Assembly: GCF_900111995.1 (NCBI RefSeq)
Contig: NZ_FOKF01000017.1
Coordinates: 1-64,000, forward strand
Length of the DNA stretch: 64,000 nt
Direction of reading: 5' to 3'
Source: Collimonas sp. OK607
Lineage (GTDB): Bacteria > Pseudomonadota > Gammaproteobacteria > Burkholderiales > Burkholderiaceae_D
Position numbers and translations under genes: made by a program. The notes under the pieces are model-generated. The model was not told the DNA's origin, ran no database searches, and saw only the letters and a list, made by a program, of their open reading frames with translations. Position 1 is the stretch's first letter. Each line of letters opens with the position of its first letter. This document shows positions 1-8,818 of this stretch, piece after piece.

Positions 1-250
1 GTTCCTTCAGGTCGGGGAGCGCCAAATCCAATTCCGCCATTACCTGCCGCACCGATCGATGTCGGTAGATAGCCAAGGCGATCACCAGCCAAACCACTTG
101 CTGCGCCGGCAAGCGACGCTGACGAATACTGGCCTTGCCCGTGTAGCCCAACGCCTGTTCAATCCAATCGTCGGGTAAATGCTCCCCAAGCCGCCTCCAG
201 TCGGGGGGCGGCAGATCAACAGTGACAAGTGGAAGGGCGTCGGACAGCAT
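1..250 (-). CDS. IS4-family transposase, N-terminal part (cut by window edge)
   Basis: The minus strand reads from an ATG at 250 through about 83 codons and runs off the window at position 1, so only the N-terminus is present. The visible protein has the pattern of the IS4 transposase N-terminal domain: a DW(I/x)EQAL stretch, then TGKASIRQRRLP and the hydrophobic QQVVWLVIALAIYRH segment. The DDE catalytic domain would lie outside the window. An in-frame TAA lies three codons upstream of the ATG, which fixes the start. The gene sits just inside a probable terminal inverted repeat (313-330). Whether the element is intact cannot be judged from here. Confidence 0.85.
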   Translation of the reverse strand, partial: MLSDALPLVTVDLPPPDWRRLGEHLPDDWIEQALGYTGKASIRQRRLPAQQVVWLVIALAIYRHRSVRQVMAELDLALPDLKE

Positions 251-271
251 CGTCGCCGAAGGTTAACAGCT

Positions 272-295
272 TTGGCGGTTGTATACAACCGCCAA
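272..295. repeat. 24-bp perfect palindrome inside the IS4 leader
   Basis: The core GGCGGTTGTATACAACCGCC (274-293) is its own reverse complement, and the symmetry extends two bases on each side to 272-295. It lies between the element end and the transposase start at 250. It could be an operator, or a hairpin limiting transposase expression or read-in transcription. The structure is seen directly; the role is inferred. Confidence 0.7.
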
Positions 296-312
296 CCGGG
301 TCCTTTGAACCG

Positions 313-330
313 CTTAACTTAACGGCATTA
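313..330. repeat. Putative terminal inverted repeat of the IS4-family element
   Basis: CTTAACTTAACGGCATTA at 313-330 lies about 60 bp outside the transposase start, where an IS end is expected, and resembles the TAATGCCGTTAAG-type ends of IS4 relatives. The partner end is outside the window, so the repeat and any target duplication cannot be confirmed. Confidence 0.5.
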
Positions 331-402
331 GACTCTCCCTATTTAACGAACCACGGAGTACATGCATTAGCACTCAAACGCTAAAAATAACTCACACGAT
401 TT

Positions 403-699
403 CTATTCCCCCGAACGCTCACGAAACTGCACCGGTTGCTCCACAGCGGCAGATCCCGAACCACATCCGGTAGAACAAGAACCACACCCACTCCCACATC
501 CTCCCGCCGCAGCCACAGGCTGCAACCGCTTGCCAATCTCCCGCACCACTACCGGCCGGGAACCCGCACTCAACGAGTTCGCCAACGCCGCCTGCCAGCG
601 CTGACTGGTAACCGGCATCAATCGACGGCATGCATAAATCAAACTGGCGATCACCGCCACGCCAATCACAATGGCCTGGATTACGAGAAATGGCGTCAT
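403..699 (-). CDS. FeoB-associated Cys-rich membrane protein (DUF6587-like)
   Basis: A 98-residue protein starting MTPFLVIQAIVIGVAV. One N-terminal transmembrane helix (about residues 4-24) is followed by a short basic stretch and then a Cys/Gly-rich tail (GGCGSGCGSCSTGCGSGS) with five cysteines. The ATG at 699 overlaps the feoB stop by four bases, so it is co-translated with feoB. Small Cys-rich proteins at this place are common in Feo operons; they may help deliver or sense iron, but no biochemical role is proven. An upstream in-frame extension was rejected because it runs deep into feoB and the short form starts exactly at the coupled overlap. Confidence 0.8.
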   Translation of the reverse strand: MTPFLVIQAIVIGVAVIASLIYACRRLMPVTSQRWQAALANSLSAGSRPVVVREIGKRLQPVAAAGGCGSGCGSCSTGCGSGSAAVEQPVQFRERSGE

Positions 700-2540
700 G
701 TCAGGAGTTTCGTAATTTGATAAGTCAGGAACGCGGCAAGGTAGGCCAGGCCGAACAGGTACGTGGTGGCAAAAGCGACGATTTTCCAGGAGTTGGTTTC
801 GCGGCGCATCACTGCCAGCGTCGACATGCATTGCGGTGCAAATACATACCAGGCTAGCAGCGCCAGCGCGGTTGCCAGCGACCATTGATGGGCAATCACC
901 GGGCCTAGCTGCGACGCAATCATGTCTTCGTTGCCGGACATGGCGTACACGGTTCCCAGCGCCGAAACGGCGACTTCGCGTGCGGCCATGCCGGGCACCA
1001 GTGCAATGCAGATCTGCCAGTTAAAACCGATAGGGGCAAAGATGTATTCGAGCAGATGGCCGATCCTGCCGGCCAGGCTGTAATCGATGGCTGGCATAGT
1101 CGCGCCTGCCGGCGGGCCGGGGAAGGTCGACAGGAACCACAGCAGCACGGTGAGCGCCAGGATGATGGTGGTGACCCGGCGTAAAAAGATCAATGCCCGC
1201 TCCCACAGGCCGATGGCGATGTTGCGCGCGCCGGGCAAGCGATAGGATGGCAATTCCATCAGCAATGCGTGCTCGCTCTTGTCCTTGCGCACACGCTTGA
1301 TGACCCAGGATACTGCCAGCGCGCTGACGATGCCTGCCACGTACAGCACGAACAGGACGATACCTTGCATATTGAACAGGCCCCAGACGCTTGTGTTCGG
1401 GATGAAGGCGGCGATCAGCAAGGTGTACACCGGCAGCCTTGCCGAGCAAGTCATCAGTGGCGCCACCAGGATGGTGGTCAGGCGGTCGCGTGGATCCTGG
1501 ATGCTGCGGGTGGCCATGATGCCGGGAATCGCGCAGGCGAAACTGGACAGCAGCGGGATGAATGAGCGGCCAGTAAGGCCGGCTTTGAACATCATGCGGT
1601 CAAGCAGGAAGGCGGCGCGTGGCAGGTAGCCGGATTCTTCCAGCACCAGGATAAAGAAAAACAGGATCAGGATTTGCGGCAGGAATACCAGCACGGTGCC
1701 CAGGCCGCCGAAGATGCCGTCGCTGATCAGGCTGCGCAGCAGGCTTTCCGGCATCGCGCCGGCGACCCAGGCGCCGACCGCGCCGACGCCGGCCTGGATA
1801 GCCGCCATCAGCGGTTGTGCCCAGGAAAAAACTGCCTGGAAAATAAAGAACATGATGGCCGCCAGCAGCGCCAGTCCGAATACCGGATGCAATACCCAGC
1901 GGTCGATCATATCGTCGATCATCGATGTGTTGCGCGGCATGGTGACTGCTGCCGCCAGCATGCTGCGCACCTGTGCGTGCAAGTCGTCGTCGACGCCGCC
2001 TGCCACTGGCTCTGGCGCTGTTGCGGCGCCCTGGTCCAGATGCCGGATCAATTCGCCTGCACCGCCACTGCGTACTGCAACGGTTTCGATCACCGGAATG
2101 CCGAGGCGGCGTTCCAGCTCTTCGCGGTCGATCGCGATGCCGCGTTTGCGGGCGGCATCCATCATGTTCAATGCCAGCACCATGGGCCGGCCCAGCCGTC
2201 TGACTTCCAATACAAAGCGCAAGTGCAAACGCAGATTGGTTGCATCGGCAACGCAGACCACCAGATCCGGCAACGCTTCTCCGGGCATTTGGCCCAGGCA
2301 AACTTTGCGGGTAATCATCTCGTCCGGGCTGGTCGCTTCCAGGCTATACGCACCGGGCAAATCGAGTAATTGGAACAGCCGTCCGGAAGGGGCGGTGAAG
2401 CGGCCTTCCTTACGTTCTACCGTGACGCCGGCGTAGTTCGCAACTTTCTGGCGGCTTCCGGTCAATTGATTGAACAAGGCGGTCTTACCGCAGTTTGGAT
2501 TGCCGACAAGGGCGATGCGGAGGGAGGATGCGCTAGACAT
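696..2540 (-). CDS. feoB: Ferrous iron transporter FeoB
   Basis: A 614-residue iron(II) transporter of the inner membrane. The N-terminal GTPase domain shows G1 GNPNCGKTALFNQLTG, G3 DLPG and G4 NMMD. Two Gate-type membrane regions with many transmembrane helices follow (about residues 215-610). It is shorter than E. coli FeoB (773 aa) but has the full core. The start was placed at MSSASSLRIALVG because the GTPase domain begins directly after it; a start 24 codons earlier would run through the feoA-feoB junction and overlap feoA. The gene lies 19 bp downstream of feoA and overlaps the Cys-rich protein by four bases. Expression is probably iron-controlled from the Fur box upstream of feoA. Confidence 0.95.
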   Translation of the reverse strand: MSSASSLRIALVGNPNCGKTALFNQLTGSRQKVANYAGVTVERKEGRFTAPSGRLFQLLDLPGAYSLEATSPDEMITRKVCLGQMPGEALPDLVVCVADATNLRLHLRFVLEVRRLGRPMVLALNMMDAARKRGIAIDREELERRLGIPVIETVAVRSGGAGELIRHLDQGAATAPEPVAGGVDDDLHAQVRSMLAAAVTMPRNTSMIDDMIDRWVLHPVFGLALLAAIMFFIFQAVFSWAQPLMAAIQAGVGAVGAWVAGAMPESLLRSLISDGIFGGLGTVLVFLPQILILFFFILVLEESGYLPRAAFLLDRMMFKAGLTGRSFIPLLSSFACAIPGIMATRSIQDPRDRLTTILVAPLMTCSARLPVYTLLIAAFIPNTSVWGLFNMQGIVLFVLYVAGIVSALAVSWVIKRVRKDKSEHALLMELPSYRLPGARNIAIGLWERALIFLRRVTTIILALTVLLWFLSTFPGPPAGATMPAIDYSLAGRIGHLLEYIFAPIGFNWQICIALVPGMAAREVAVSALGTVYAMSGNEDMIASQLGPVIAHQWSLATALALLAWYVFAPQCMSTLAVMRRETNSWKIVAFATTYLFGLAYLAAFLTYQITKLLT

Positions 2541-2559
2541 GAGGCTGTGGCTAAGAAAT

Positions 2560-2799
2560 TCAGGAAGCTGGATTAACGTGGACCCGGTGCGCTTCGGCGC
2601 GACGCAGGGCAAAACGGGTGAAGCCGATTTGTATCATCAGCGGATCTGCGCCAACCGGGCCGCGCGCCACCAGGCTCACTGGCTCTCCCTGGACAAAACC
2701 CAGCTCGCGCAAGCGGTTGGCAATCGGGTCCAGCTCCAATACATCTTCCACGTATTCGATCACAGCAGGGGTAAACGGGGTCAAGTCACAAAGTCTCAT
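2560..2799 (-). CDS. feoA: Ferrous iron transport protein FeoA
   Basis: A 79-residue SH3-like cytoplasmic protein needed for FeoB function. The core VLELDPIANRLRELGFVQGEPVSLVARGP region, given here only in outline, carries the RLRELGF and GEPV elements of FeoA, followed by the ADPLMIQIGFTRFALRRAEA strand pattern. The chosen start gives MRLCDLTP, the usual FeoA N-terminus; earlier in-frame starts add hydrophobic residues that do not fit the family. It is the first gene of the feoA-feoB-Cys-rich operon and lies about 50 bp downstream of a Fur box. Confidence 0.93.
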   Translation of the reverse strand: MRLCDLTPFTPAVIEYVEDVLELDPIANRLRELGFVQGEPVSLVARGPVGADPLMIQIGFTRFALRRAEAHRVHVNPAS

Positions 2800-2847
2800 A
2801 GATAAGCTAAAAGCAAGCCAAAAGTAAGCTCTAAACAAGCCATGATC

Positions 2848-2866
2848 AATAATGATTCTCATTATA
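2848..2866 (-). promoter_or_regulatory. Fur box upstream of feoA
   Basis: AATAATGATTCTCATTATA matches the 19-bp Fur consensus at 15 of 19 positions, with both outer arms nearly perfect. It lies 49 bp upstream of the feoA start, in the right place to repress the feo operon when iron is plentiful. It lies more than 220 bp from the plus-strand gene at 3089, so control of that gene is less likely. Confidence 0.85.
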
Positions 2867-3088
2867 TCGGATAGCGTCTTATTATTTTCCCGGACGCTGA
2901 AATTGCGTGGCTTGCTTGACAGCACTGCCTCCTTTGCGTTTTACTTGGCACAATTTTCCGCACCGCAACAAATTTCATTAGCTGCTTATCGGCTCTTTTG
3001 GGTAGCGCTACCATATGCCGTATCAAATTTGCAATGGATTTACAATGATGTGCGAAATTGATCAACTAAACAAATAATCGGATTTCGC

Positions 3089-4219
3089 ATGCGCCTTCAT
3101 AAAATACTTGTCCTGTCAGCGCTGTTGTTGACGGCCGCTTTTTGTCACGCTGAAACGGGCGTTACCGCCACTACAATTACCCTCGGTCAGTCGGCAGCGT
3201 TTACCGGTCCCGCCAAGGAACTGGGCAAGGGAATGAATGAAGGCGCGCAAGCGTATTTCGATCAGGTCAACGCCAGCGGCGGTGTGTTCGGCAGGAAAAT
3301 CGTCCTTAAAACGATGGACGACGGCTATGAACCGGAGCGGGCGGCGGCGAATACCCGCCAGTTCATCGAAGCGGACGACATACTGGCCCTGTTCGGCTAT
3401 GTCGGTACGCCAACCTCGAATGCATCGATTCCGGCCGCGACCAAGGCTAAGTTGCCGTTCTTCGCGCCGTTTACCGGCGCCCAGTCGTTGCGCGAACCGT
3501 TCAACCGGAATATCTTCAACGTCCGCGCCAGTTACTTTGCCGAGACTGAAAAAATCGTGCAGCAAATTACCACGCTGTCATTGAAGCGGATCGCTGTCTT
3601 TTATCAGAATGATGCCTACGGCAAGGCTGGCCTGGAAGGGGTGACCCGGGCGTTGAAGAAACGCGGCATCGAAGTTGTCGGGTTAGGCACGGTGGAACGC
3701 AATAGCGTGGATGTCAGCGATGCCGTCGCCAAGATCCGGAAAAGCAATCCGCAGACGGTCATCATGGTGTCGGCATACAATTCCAGCGCTGCCTTTATCA
3801 AGGCGATGATAGCCGCCGGCAGTCCGCCATCGTTCTGGAACATCTCGTTCGTCGGCAGCCAGCAGCTGGTGAATGCACTGGGCAAGGATGCCAGCGGCGT
3901 GCAGATTGCACAAGTGATGCCGGCGCCTTGGGATGAGGTCAACGCCATCGTCAAGGAATACCGCAAGTACTACCTGCAAAACGGTAAGAGAGAGTGGGAT
4001 TACGTCAGCATGGAAGGTTTTATTGCGGCCAAGGTCCTGGTGGAAGGGCTCAAGCGCGCAGGCAGCAATTTGTCGCGCGATAGTTTGATCAAGGCATTGG
4101 AAACCCTGAACCATTATGACGCCGGTGGCTATTTTGTCACCTTCAGCCCGAGCAATCACAACGGTTCAGAGTTCGTCGACCTGACGATGGTAGCCAAGAG
4201 CGGCAGATTCTTGCATTGA
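3089..4219 (+). CDS. LivJ-type ABC transporter substrate-binding protein
   Basis: A 376-residue periplasmic binding protein of the Peripla_BP_6 family (branched-chain amino acids, amides and related ligands). It has a clear Sec signal peptide (MRLHKILVLSALLLTAAFCHA, cleavage before ETGVTA), then the ITLGQSAAFTGPAKELGKG start typical of Leu/Ile/Val-binding folds and later VGTPTSNA and DAYGKAGLEG elements. No permease or ATPase genes adjoin it. It stands alone between the feo operon and the convergent aldehyde dehydrogenase, whose stop is only 19 bp away. The ligand is unknown. It could serve a transporter encoded elsewhere or act as a sensor partner. Confidence 0.85.
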   Translation: MRLHKILVLSALLLTAAFCHAETGVTATTITLGQSAAFTGPAKELGKGMNEGAQAYFDQVNASGGVFGRKIVLKTMDDGYEPERAAANTRQFIEADDILALFGYVGTPTSNASIPAATKAKLPFFAPFTGAQSLREPFNRNIFNVRASYFAETEKIVQQITTLSLKRIAVFYQNDAYGKAGLEGVTRALKKRGIEVVGLGTVERNSVDVSDAVAKIRKSNPQTVIMVSAYNSSAAFIKAMIAAGSPPSFWNISFVGSQQLVNALGKDASGVQIAQVMPAPWDEVNAIVKEYRKYYLQNGKREWDYVSMEGFIAAKVLVEGLKRAGSNLSRDSLIKALETLNHYDAGGYFVTFSPSNHNGSEFVDLTMVAKSGRFLH

Positions 4220-4238
4220 ACTACCTGAACTATCGGGA

Positions 4239-5717
4239 TTATCCGAATGCCGCCATCACCACGTGTTTGACTTCCTGAAACGCGTGTAAGCCCCAAGGTC
4301 CCAGCTCGCGGCCTATGCTGCTTTTCTTCATGCCGCCCCAAGAGGTTTGCGGGAAAATCACCTGCGGACTGTTGACCCATACCAGGCCCACGTCCAACGC
4401 CGCCGACACGCGGCTGGCACGGTCGGGGTCCGAGGTCAGCACGGTCGCTACCAGGCCATACTCGCTTCGATTGGCGATCTCAATTGCTTCCTGCTCGCTG
4501 TCGAAGGTATTGATGCATAGGACCGGACCGAAGATTTCTTCGCGCCACAACGGGCTGTCGAAGGGCACATCTGCAAAGATCGTCGGTGCCACAAAATATC
4601 CTTTGGACATCGTTGGCAGACGACTGCCGCCAGTGATGAGGTTTAGTCCCGCGTCCATTCCCTGCTGAATATATTGCTGCACTTTCTGATATTGCTGGCG
4701 GCTGCTCAAGGGGCCCATTTGGGTTGCAGGATCCATCGGATCGCCGACCGTGATCGATTCGACACGCTGCTTGAGACGTGCCGTGAAATCCTCTGCAATG
4801 CTGCGTTCAATCAGCAAGCGCGAGGTGGCCGAGCACATTTGTCCGGCATTGAAAAATATCCCGCCGCAGACGATGTCGAGTGCCTGCTCGATATCTGCAT
4901 CGGCAAACATCAGCGCCGCCGACTTTCCGCCAAGCTCCAGGCTGATGCGTTTGAGATCGTCCGCGGCGGCTTTCATCACCGTCTGGCCGACCGCGGTGCT
5001 GCCGGTAAACGAGACTTTACGTACATCGGGATGGGAAACCAGCGCGGCGCCGACTTCGGCACCGCTACCGGTGACCAGATTGAAGACGCCGGCCGGCAAT
5101 CCGGCTTGATCGATTATCGCCGCCAGCGCCAGCTCCGGCAACGGCGTGATTTCGGATGGCTTGAGTACCACCGTGCAGCCTGCCGCCAACGCCGGTGCGA
5201 CTTTCCATGCGGTGGTCACCATGGGAAAATTCCAAGGTACGATCAGGGCCGCGACGCCGCAAGGCTCACGACGTAGCGTTGCCGTAAAGTCGTCGCTGGG
5301 CAGGGGGACCGGTTGATCCTGATGCGCATCGAGTTGCTCGGCCAGTTCGGCGTAATAGCTGAAGGTGGCGACGACATCGCCGATATCGATCAGCGATTCA
5401 CTCAGGGGTTTGCCGTTGTTGGCAGTTTGCAGGCGGGCGAGTTGCTCCTGCTGTTCCTGCACTCCGCGTGCAATGGCACGCAAGCAGACGGCGCGTTCAG
5501 CGCCGGAATTTTTTCCCCATTCCGCCTGCGCCGCCGCAGCAGCCGCGACAGCATCGTCGACATCCTGCGCTGCGCCGGTGGCGACCTCGGCCAATGCTGT
5601 TTCGGTGGCGGGATTGAAAACCGTTTCCATCCGGCCGGACCGTGCATCGCACCAACGACCGGCGATATAGAGTCGATGCGGCTGAGGCAGCTGATGCGGT
5701 TGATTGTGCGCCATCAT
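4239..5717 (-). CDS. NAD(P)-dependent aldehyde dehydrogenase, possibly 4-guanidinobutyraldehyde dehydrogenase-like
   Basis: A 492-residue ALDH-superfamily enzyme oxidising an aldehyde to its acid in the cytoplasm. Visible motifs: PWNFPM, the nucleotide loop FTGSTAVGQ, the general-base region LELGGKS, and the catalytic cysteine in FFNAGQMCSATSR. The start ATG overlaps the stop of the upstream decarboxylase in an ATGA arrangement with CAGGAG before it; a second ATG follows directly. It is the last gene of a nine-gene operon. Placement behind an AruI-like decarboxylase suggests that it oxidises that enzyme's aldehyde product, as KauB does for 4-guanidinobutyraldehyde in arginine transamination. 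The substrate is inferred from context only. Confidence 0.88.
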   Translation of the reverse strand: MMAHNQPHQLPQPHRLYIAGRWCDARSGRMETVFNPATETALAEVATGAAQDVDDAVAAAAAAQAEWGKNSGAERAVCLRAIARGVQEQQEQLARLQTANNGKPLSESLIDIGDVVATFSYYAELAEQLDAHQDQPVPLPSDDFTATLRREPCGVAALIVPWNFPMVTTAWKVAPALAAGCTVVLKPSEITPLPELALAAIIDQAGLPAGVFNLVTGSGAEVGAALVSHPDVRKVSFTGSTAVGQTVMKAAADDLKRISLELGGKSAALMFADADIEQALDIVCGGIFFNAGQMCSATSRLLIERSIAEDFTARLKQRVESITVGDPMDPATQMGPLSSRQQYQKVQQYIQQGMDAGLNLITGGSRLPTMSKGYFVAPTIFADVPFDSPLWREEIFGPVLCINTFDSEQEAIEIANRSEYGLVATVLTSDPDRASRVSAALDVGLVWVNSPQVIFPQTSWGGMKKSSIGRELGPWGLHAFQEVKHVVMAAFG

Positions 5718-7462
5718 TGCTCCTGTCCGGTCCACTCGATTTCTGAAATTTCAATCACAGTTGGCGTGCTGGTTGCCACCGCCAGTTGCAAGGCGCTGGT
5801 CAGCTCCGTTGCTGTTGCTGCGTGTTGAGCCGCGCAGCCGAAGCCGCGTGCAATCGCCAGGAAATCCGGCGTGTAGATATCGACGCCAACCGGTTCGATG
5901 GCGCGGTTCTGCATGTATTTCTTGATTTCTCCATAGCCGCTGTTATTCCACAGCAGGATGATCACCGGGACGCCGGCTTCCACCGCACTGGCCAGTTCCG
6001 GCAAGGTGAACTGCAAACCGCCGTCGCCGATCAGGCATACCACCGGTGTGCCGGCAGTGGCGAGTTTGGCGCCGATTGCGGCCGGTAATGCATAACCGAG
6101 CGTGCCGTATCCGGTAGATGAATTGAACCAGCTGCGCGGAGTGCGCGCATCGAAGGTGATATTGCCGGTATATACCGGCTGGGTAGAGTCGCCGACATAG
6201 ATCGCATCCGGCAGCGTGCTCGCCACCACTTCCAGCATGCGATGCTGCATGTGTGCCGCATGGTCGAGGCTGGAGTCGATTTCGCGTCGCAAAGCGGCAA
6301 CCCGGTTGCTGCCCCACGAGACATCGGGAAGGACCGCATGCAAAAGCGGCTCGGGTTGCAGTGACAACTGCTGCAACAAGCCTTGCAGCGCGCTTCCGGT
6401 ATCGGACAGCAAGGCAAGCGTGGCGGGATAGTTACGCGCCAGCTGCTGCGCATCGATGTCGATGCGGATCAGTTTTCCGGGTATGCGGAAGCCGCCGTCG
6501 AATACGGTGTCATAGTCGGTTTCGCCGAGTTCGGTGCCGACTGCCAGCACTACATCGGCTTCACACACCAGGGCGCGCGTTGCAGCCGTAGATTGGGTCG
6601 AACCGAGCAACAGCGGATGCTGCGGCGGCAGCAGACCTTTAGCGTTGATGGTGAGTGCCGTCGGCGCCTGCAGACGTTCTGCCAGTTGCTGCAATTCGAT
6701 ACCGGCATTGACGGCGCCGCCGCCGGCCAGGATCAAGGGCCGCCTGGCTTGGTGCAGCATGGCGGCAGCCTCGGCTATTCGGCGCGGATCGGCGCAGGGT
6801 TTAGAGGTGCGGGCTGGCATGGCGGTAGACAGATGCGCGGCAGGAGCGACGATCACATCCAGCGGGATTTCAATATGCACCGGGCGCGGGCGGGCGCTAT
6901 CGAACACAGCGAAAGCGCGCGCCAATACGGCAGGAAGTTCATCGGCGCTCATCAGCGTATGCGAGAACGCGGTCATACCGGCAAAAACGCCACGTTGCGA
7001 CGGCAACTCATGCAGCATGCCGTTGCCATTGCCCAGGTGCTGACGGGCGTTGACGCTGGAAATGACCAGCATCGGGATCGAATCGGCATAGGCTTGCGCC
7101 ATGGCGGTAGCGATATTGGTCATGCCGGGGCCGGTGATAATGAAGCAGACGCCGGGTTTGCCACTGACCCGCGCATAGCCGTCGGCCATGAAGCCGGCGC
7201 CCTGCTCGTGACGCGGTGTGATGTGGCGCATGCTTGAGCGCGCCAGTCCGCGATATAGCTCAACGGTATGGACGCCGGGAATGCCGAACACCAGTTCGAC
7301 GCCATAGTTTTCCAGCAGCTTGACCAGCACCTCGCCGCAAGTTGCCTCTGCGGGTGCGATCGGGAACGATGCAGATGCGGATGCAGATGTGGATGAACTG
7401 CCGTCAGCGGCGACGGTCTTGTCAATCTCAGTACTCTCGAGTCGTTTCATGTTGGGTTTCAT
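5714..7462 (-). CDS. Thiamine-diphosphate 2-oxoacid decarboxylase, AruI-like
   Basis: A protein of about 582 residues of the acetolactate synthase/decarboxylase superfamily. The N-terminal region GIPGVHTVELYRGL and RHEQGAGFMADGYARVSG (with the activating Glu) resembles Pseudomonas AruI, which decarboxylates 2-ketoarginine to 4-guanidinobutyraldehyde. The C-terminal ThDP/Mg site is GDGGLQFTLPELA followed by NNSGYGE. The start is uncertain: an upstream ATG at 7516 would overlap the permease gene by 47 bp, so the ATG at 7462 (MKPNMKRLES) is preferred, with 7450 possible. A low-complexity Ser/Ala stretch follows. The gene begins 7 bp after the permease gene and overlaps the ALDH gene. Acetolactate synthase activity is less likely because no ilvN-type subunit adjoins it. 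Confidence 0.82.
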   Translation of the reverse strand: MKPNMKRLESTEIDKTVAADGSSSTSASASASFPIAPAEATCGEVLVKLLENYGVELVFGIPGVHTVELYRGLARSSMRHITPRHEQGAGFMADGYARVSGKPGVCFIITGPGMTNIATAMAQAYADSIPMLVISSVNARQHLGNGNGMLHELPSQRGVFAGMTAFSHTLMSADELPAVLARAFAVFDSARPRPVHIEIPLDVIVAPAAHLSTAMPARTSKPCADPRRIAEAAAMLHQARRPLILAGGGAVNAGIELQQLAERLQAPTALTINAKGLLPPQHPLLLGSTQSTAATRALVCEADVVLAVGTELGETDYDTVFDGGFRIPGKLIRIDIDAQQLARNYPATLALLSDTGSALQGLLQQLSLQPEPLLHAVLPDVSWGSNRVAALRREIDSSLDHAAHMQHRMLEVVASTLPDAIYVGDSTQPVYTGNITFDARTPRSWFNSSTGYGTLGYALPAAIGAKLATAGTPVVCLIGDGGLQFTLPELASAVEAGVPVIILLWNNSGYGEIKKYMQNRAIEPVGVDIYTPDFLAIARGFGCAAQHAATATELTSALQLAVATSTPTVIEISEIEWTGQEQ

Positions 7463-7469
7463 TTTCGCA

Positions 7470-8126
7470 TCAGCGATTGGTCTTGCGTTGATGTTGGCGT
7501 TCCAGCTTGCGTGCATACCAGGTCAGTGGAAAGCACATGGCGAAATACAACAGGGCCACCATTCCGTAAATAGGGAAAGGGCGGAAAGTCGAATTGGTAA
7601 GCATGTTGCCGACCTTGGTCAGTTCGATCAGGCCGATGATGGAAGTCAGGGCGGTGCTCTTAACTACTTGTACCAAAAAGCCCACCGTCGGTGCGATGGC
7701 AATCCGCAATGCTTGCGGCAGCACGATTTCACGCAGCTGTTGCGTGTAAGTCATGCCGAGGCTGGCGCCCGCATGCCATTGGCCGCGGGGAATTGCCGCG
7801 ACGCAGCCGCCCCAGATCTCCACCAGATAGGCGCTGGTATACAGTGTCAGCGTGACACTGGCCGCCAGCCATGGCGAGACGTCGATGCCAAACAGCGGCA
7901 ACCCGAAGAACACCATGAACAATTGCATCAGCAGCGGTGTTCCCTGGATTATTTCTATGTACAGATCGATCACCGCAGTGAGCTGGCGCTGACCGGCCAG
8001 CCGCAGGCCGAGCAACAGCAAGCCGCATGCGCCGCCACCGGCAAATGCAATCAGCGCTAGCAATACCGTCCAGCGTGCGGCCAGCATCAAGTTGCCGGCC
8101 ATACCCCATAAAGTGAACTCCATCAT
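7470..8126 (-). CDS. Polar amino-acid ABC transporter permease (HisM/GlnP type), second subunit
   Basis: A 218-residue inner-membrane permease with about five helices. The EAA loop region reads GQWHAGASLGMTYTQQLREIVLPQALRIAIAP, seen in outline, which is typical of the His/Glu/Tcy permease family. It overlaps the other permease gene by four bases and pairs with it. With the binding protein at 8819-9634 it would form the membrane part of an importer for a basic or polar amino acid. No HisP/GlnQ-type ATPase gene is present in the operon. Confidence 0.9.
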   Translation of the reverse strand: MMEFTLWGMAGNLMLAARWTVLLALIAFAGGGACGLLLLGLRLAGQRQLTAVIDLYIEIIQGTPLLMQLFMVFFGLPLFGIDVSPWLAASVTLTLYTSAYLVEIWGGCVAAIPRGQWHAGASLGMTYTQQLREIVLPQALRIAIAPTVGFLVQVVKSTALTSIIGLIELTKVGNMLTNSTFRPFPIYGMVALLYFAMCFPLTWYARKLERQHQRKTNR

Positions 8127-8791
8127 CGCTGCCGCCCCGCAAAAAGTCCGCGCGCCATGCGGTTCATCAGACGTCGCAATACAATCGCCAGCACCAGATA
8201 GATGACGGTGATCACCAGGTAGATTTCAAAGGAGCGGAAATTGCGCGACTGGATATAGTTGGCGGCGTAGGTCAGGTCGGTGACCGAAATCTGCGACACA
8301 ACTGCCGATCCCAGCATCACAATCAGCACCTGGCAGGCCAGCGCCGGGAATACGGTAGCCAGCGCTTGCGGCAATATGACGGAGCGGAATGCTTGCCGTT
8401 GAGTCAGCCCGATCGCCAGCGCGGCCTGGTATTGCCCACGCGATACGGCTTCAATTCCGGCGCGTACGATTTCGATGGTGTAGGCGCCCAGATTGATCGT
8501 CATCGCTAGCAATGCCGCCTCCATTTCATTGATCTGCACGCCGAGGCCTGGCAAACCAAAGAAGATGAAGAACAACTGCACAATGAACGGGGTGTTGCGA
8601 ATCAGCTCGACATAGGTGGCAATCGCGCTGCGAACAGCTTTTCCGCCTTTCCATTGCAAGGCTGCACCGCCGATACCGATCACGGCGCCGAGAAAAGTGG
8701 CGACCGCGGTCAGGCCGAGCGTGATCGCAATACCGTGCGCGATCATGCCGGTGTATTGTTGCAGATCGCTGAAGTCGAACGCATAAGTCAT
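8123..8791 (-). CDS. Polar amino-acid ABC transporter permease (HisM/GlnP type), first subunit
   Basis: A 222-residue membrane protein with the same family pattern as its neighbour: GIAITLGLTAVATFLG early, RNTPFIVQLFFIFFGLP in the centre and the EAA-loop GQYQAALAIGLTQRQAFRSVILPQA near the coupling helix, given in outline. It starts 27 bp downstream of the binding-protein gene and overlaps the second permease gene by four bases. The two permeases most likely form a heterodimer. Confidence 0.9.
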   Translation of the reverse strand: MTYAFDFSDLQQYTGMIAHGIAITLGLTAVATFLGAVIGIGGAALQWKGGKAVRSAIATYVELIRNTPFIVQLFFIFFGLPGLGVQINEMEAALLAMTINLGAYTIEIVRAGIEAVSRGQYQAALAIGLTQRQAFRSVILPQALATVFPALACQVLIVMLGSAVVSQISVTDLTYAANYIQSRNFRSFEIYLVITVIYLVLAIVLRRLMNRMARGLFAGRQR

Positions 8792-8818
8792 GCTGATTGC
8801 CTTCCTGTGTCCGGCCGC

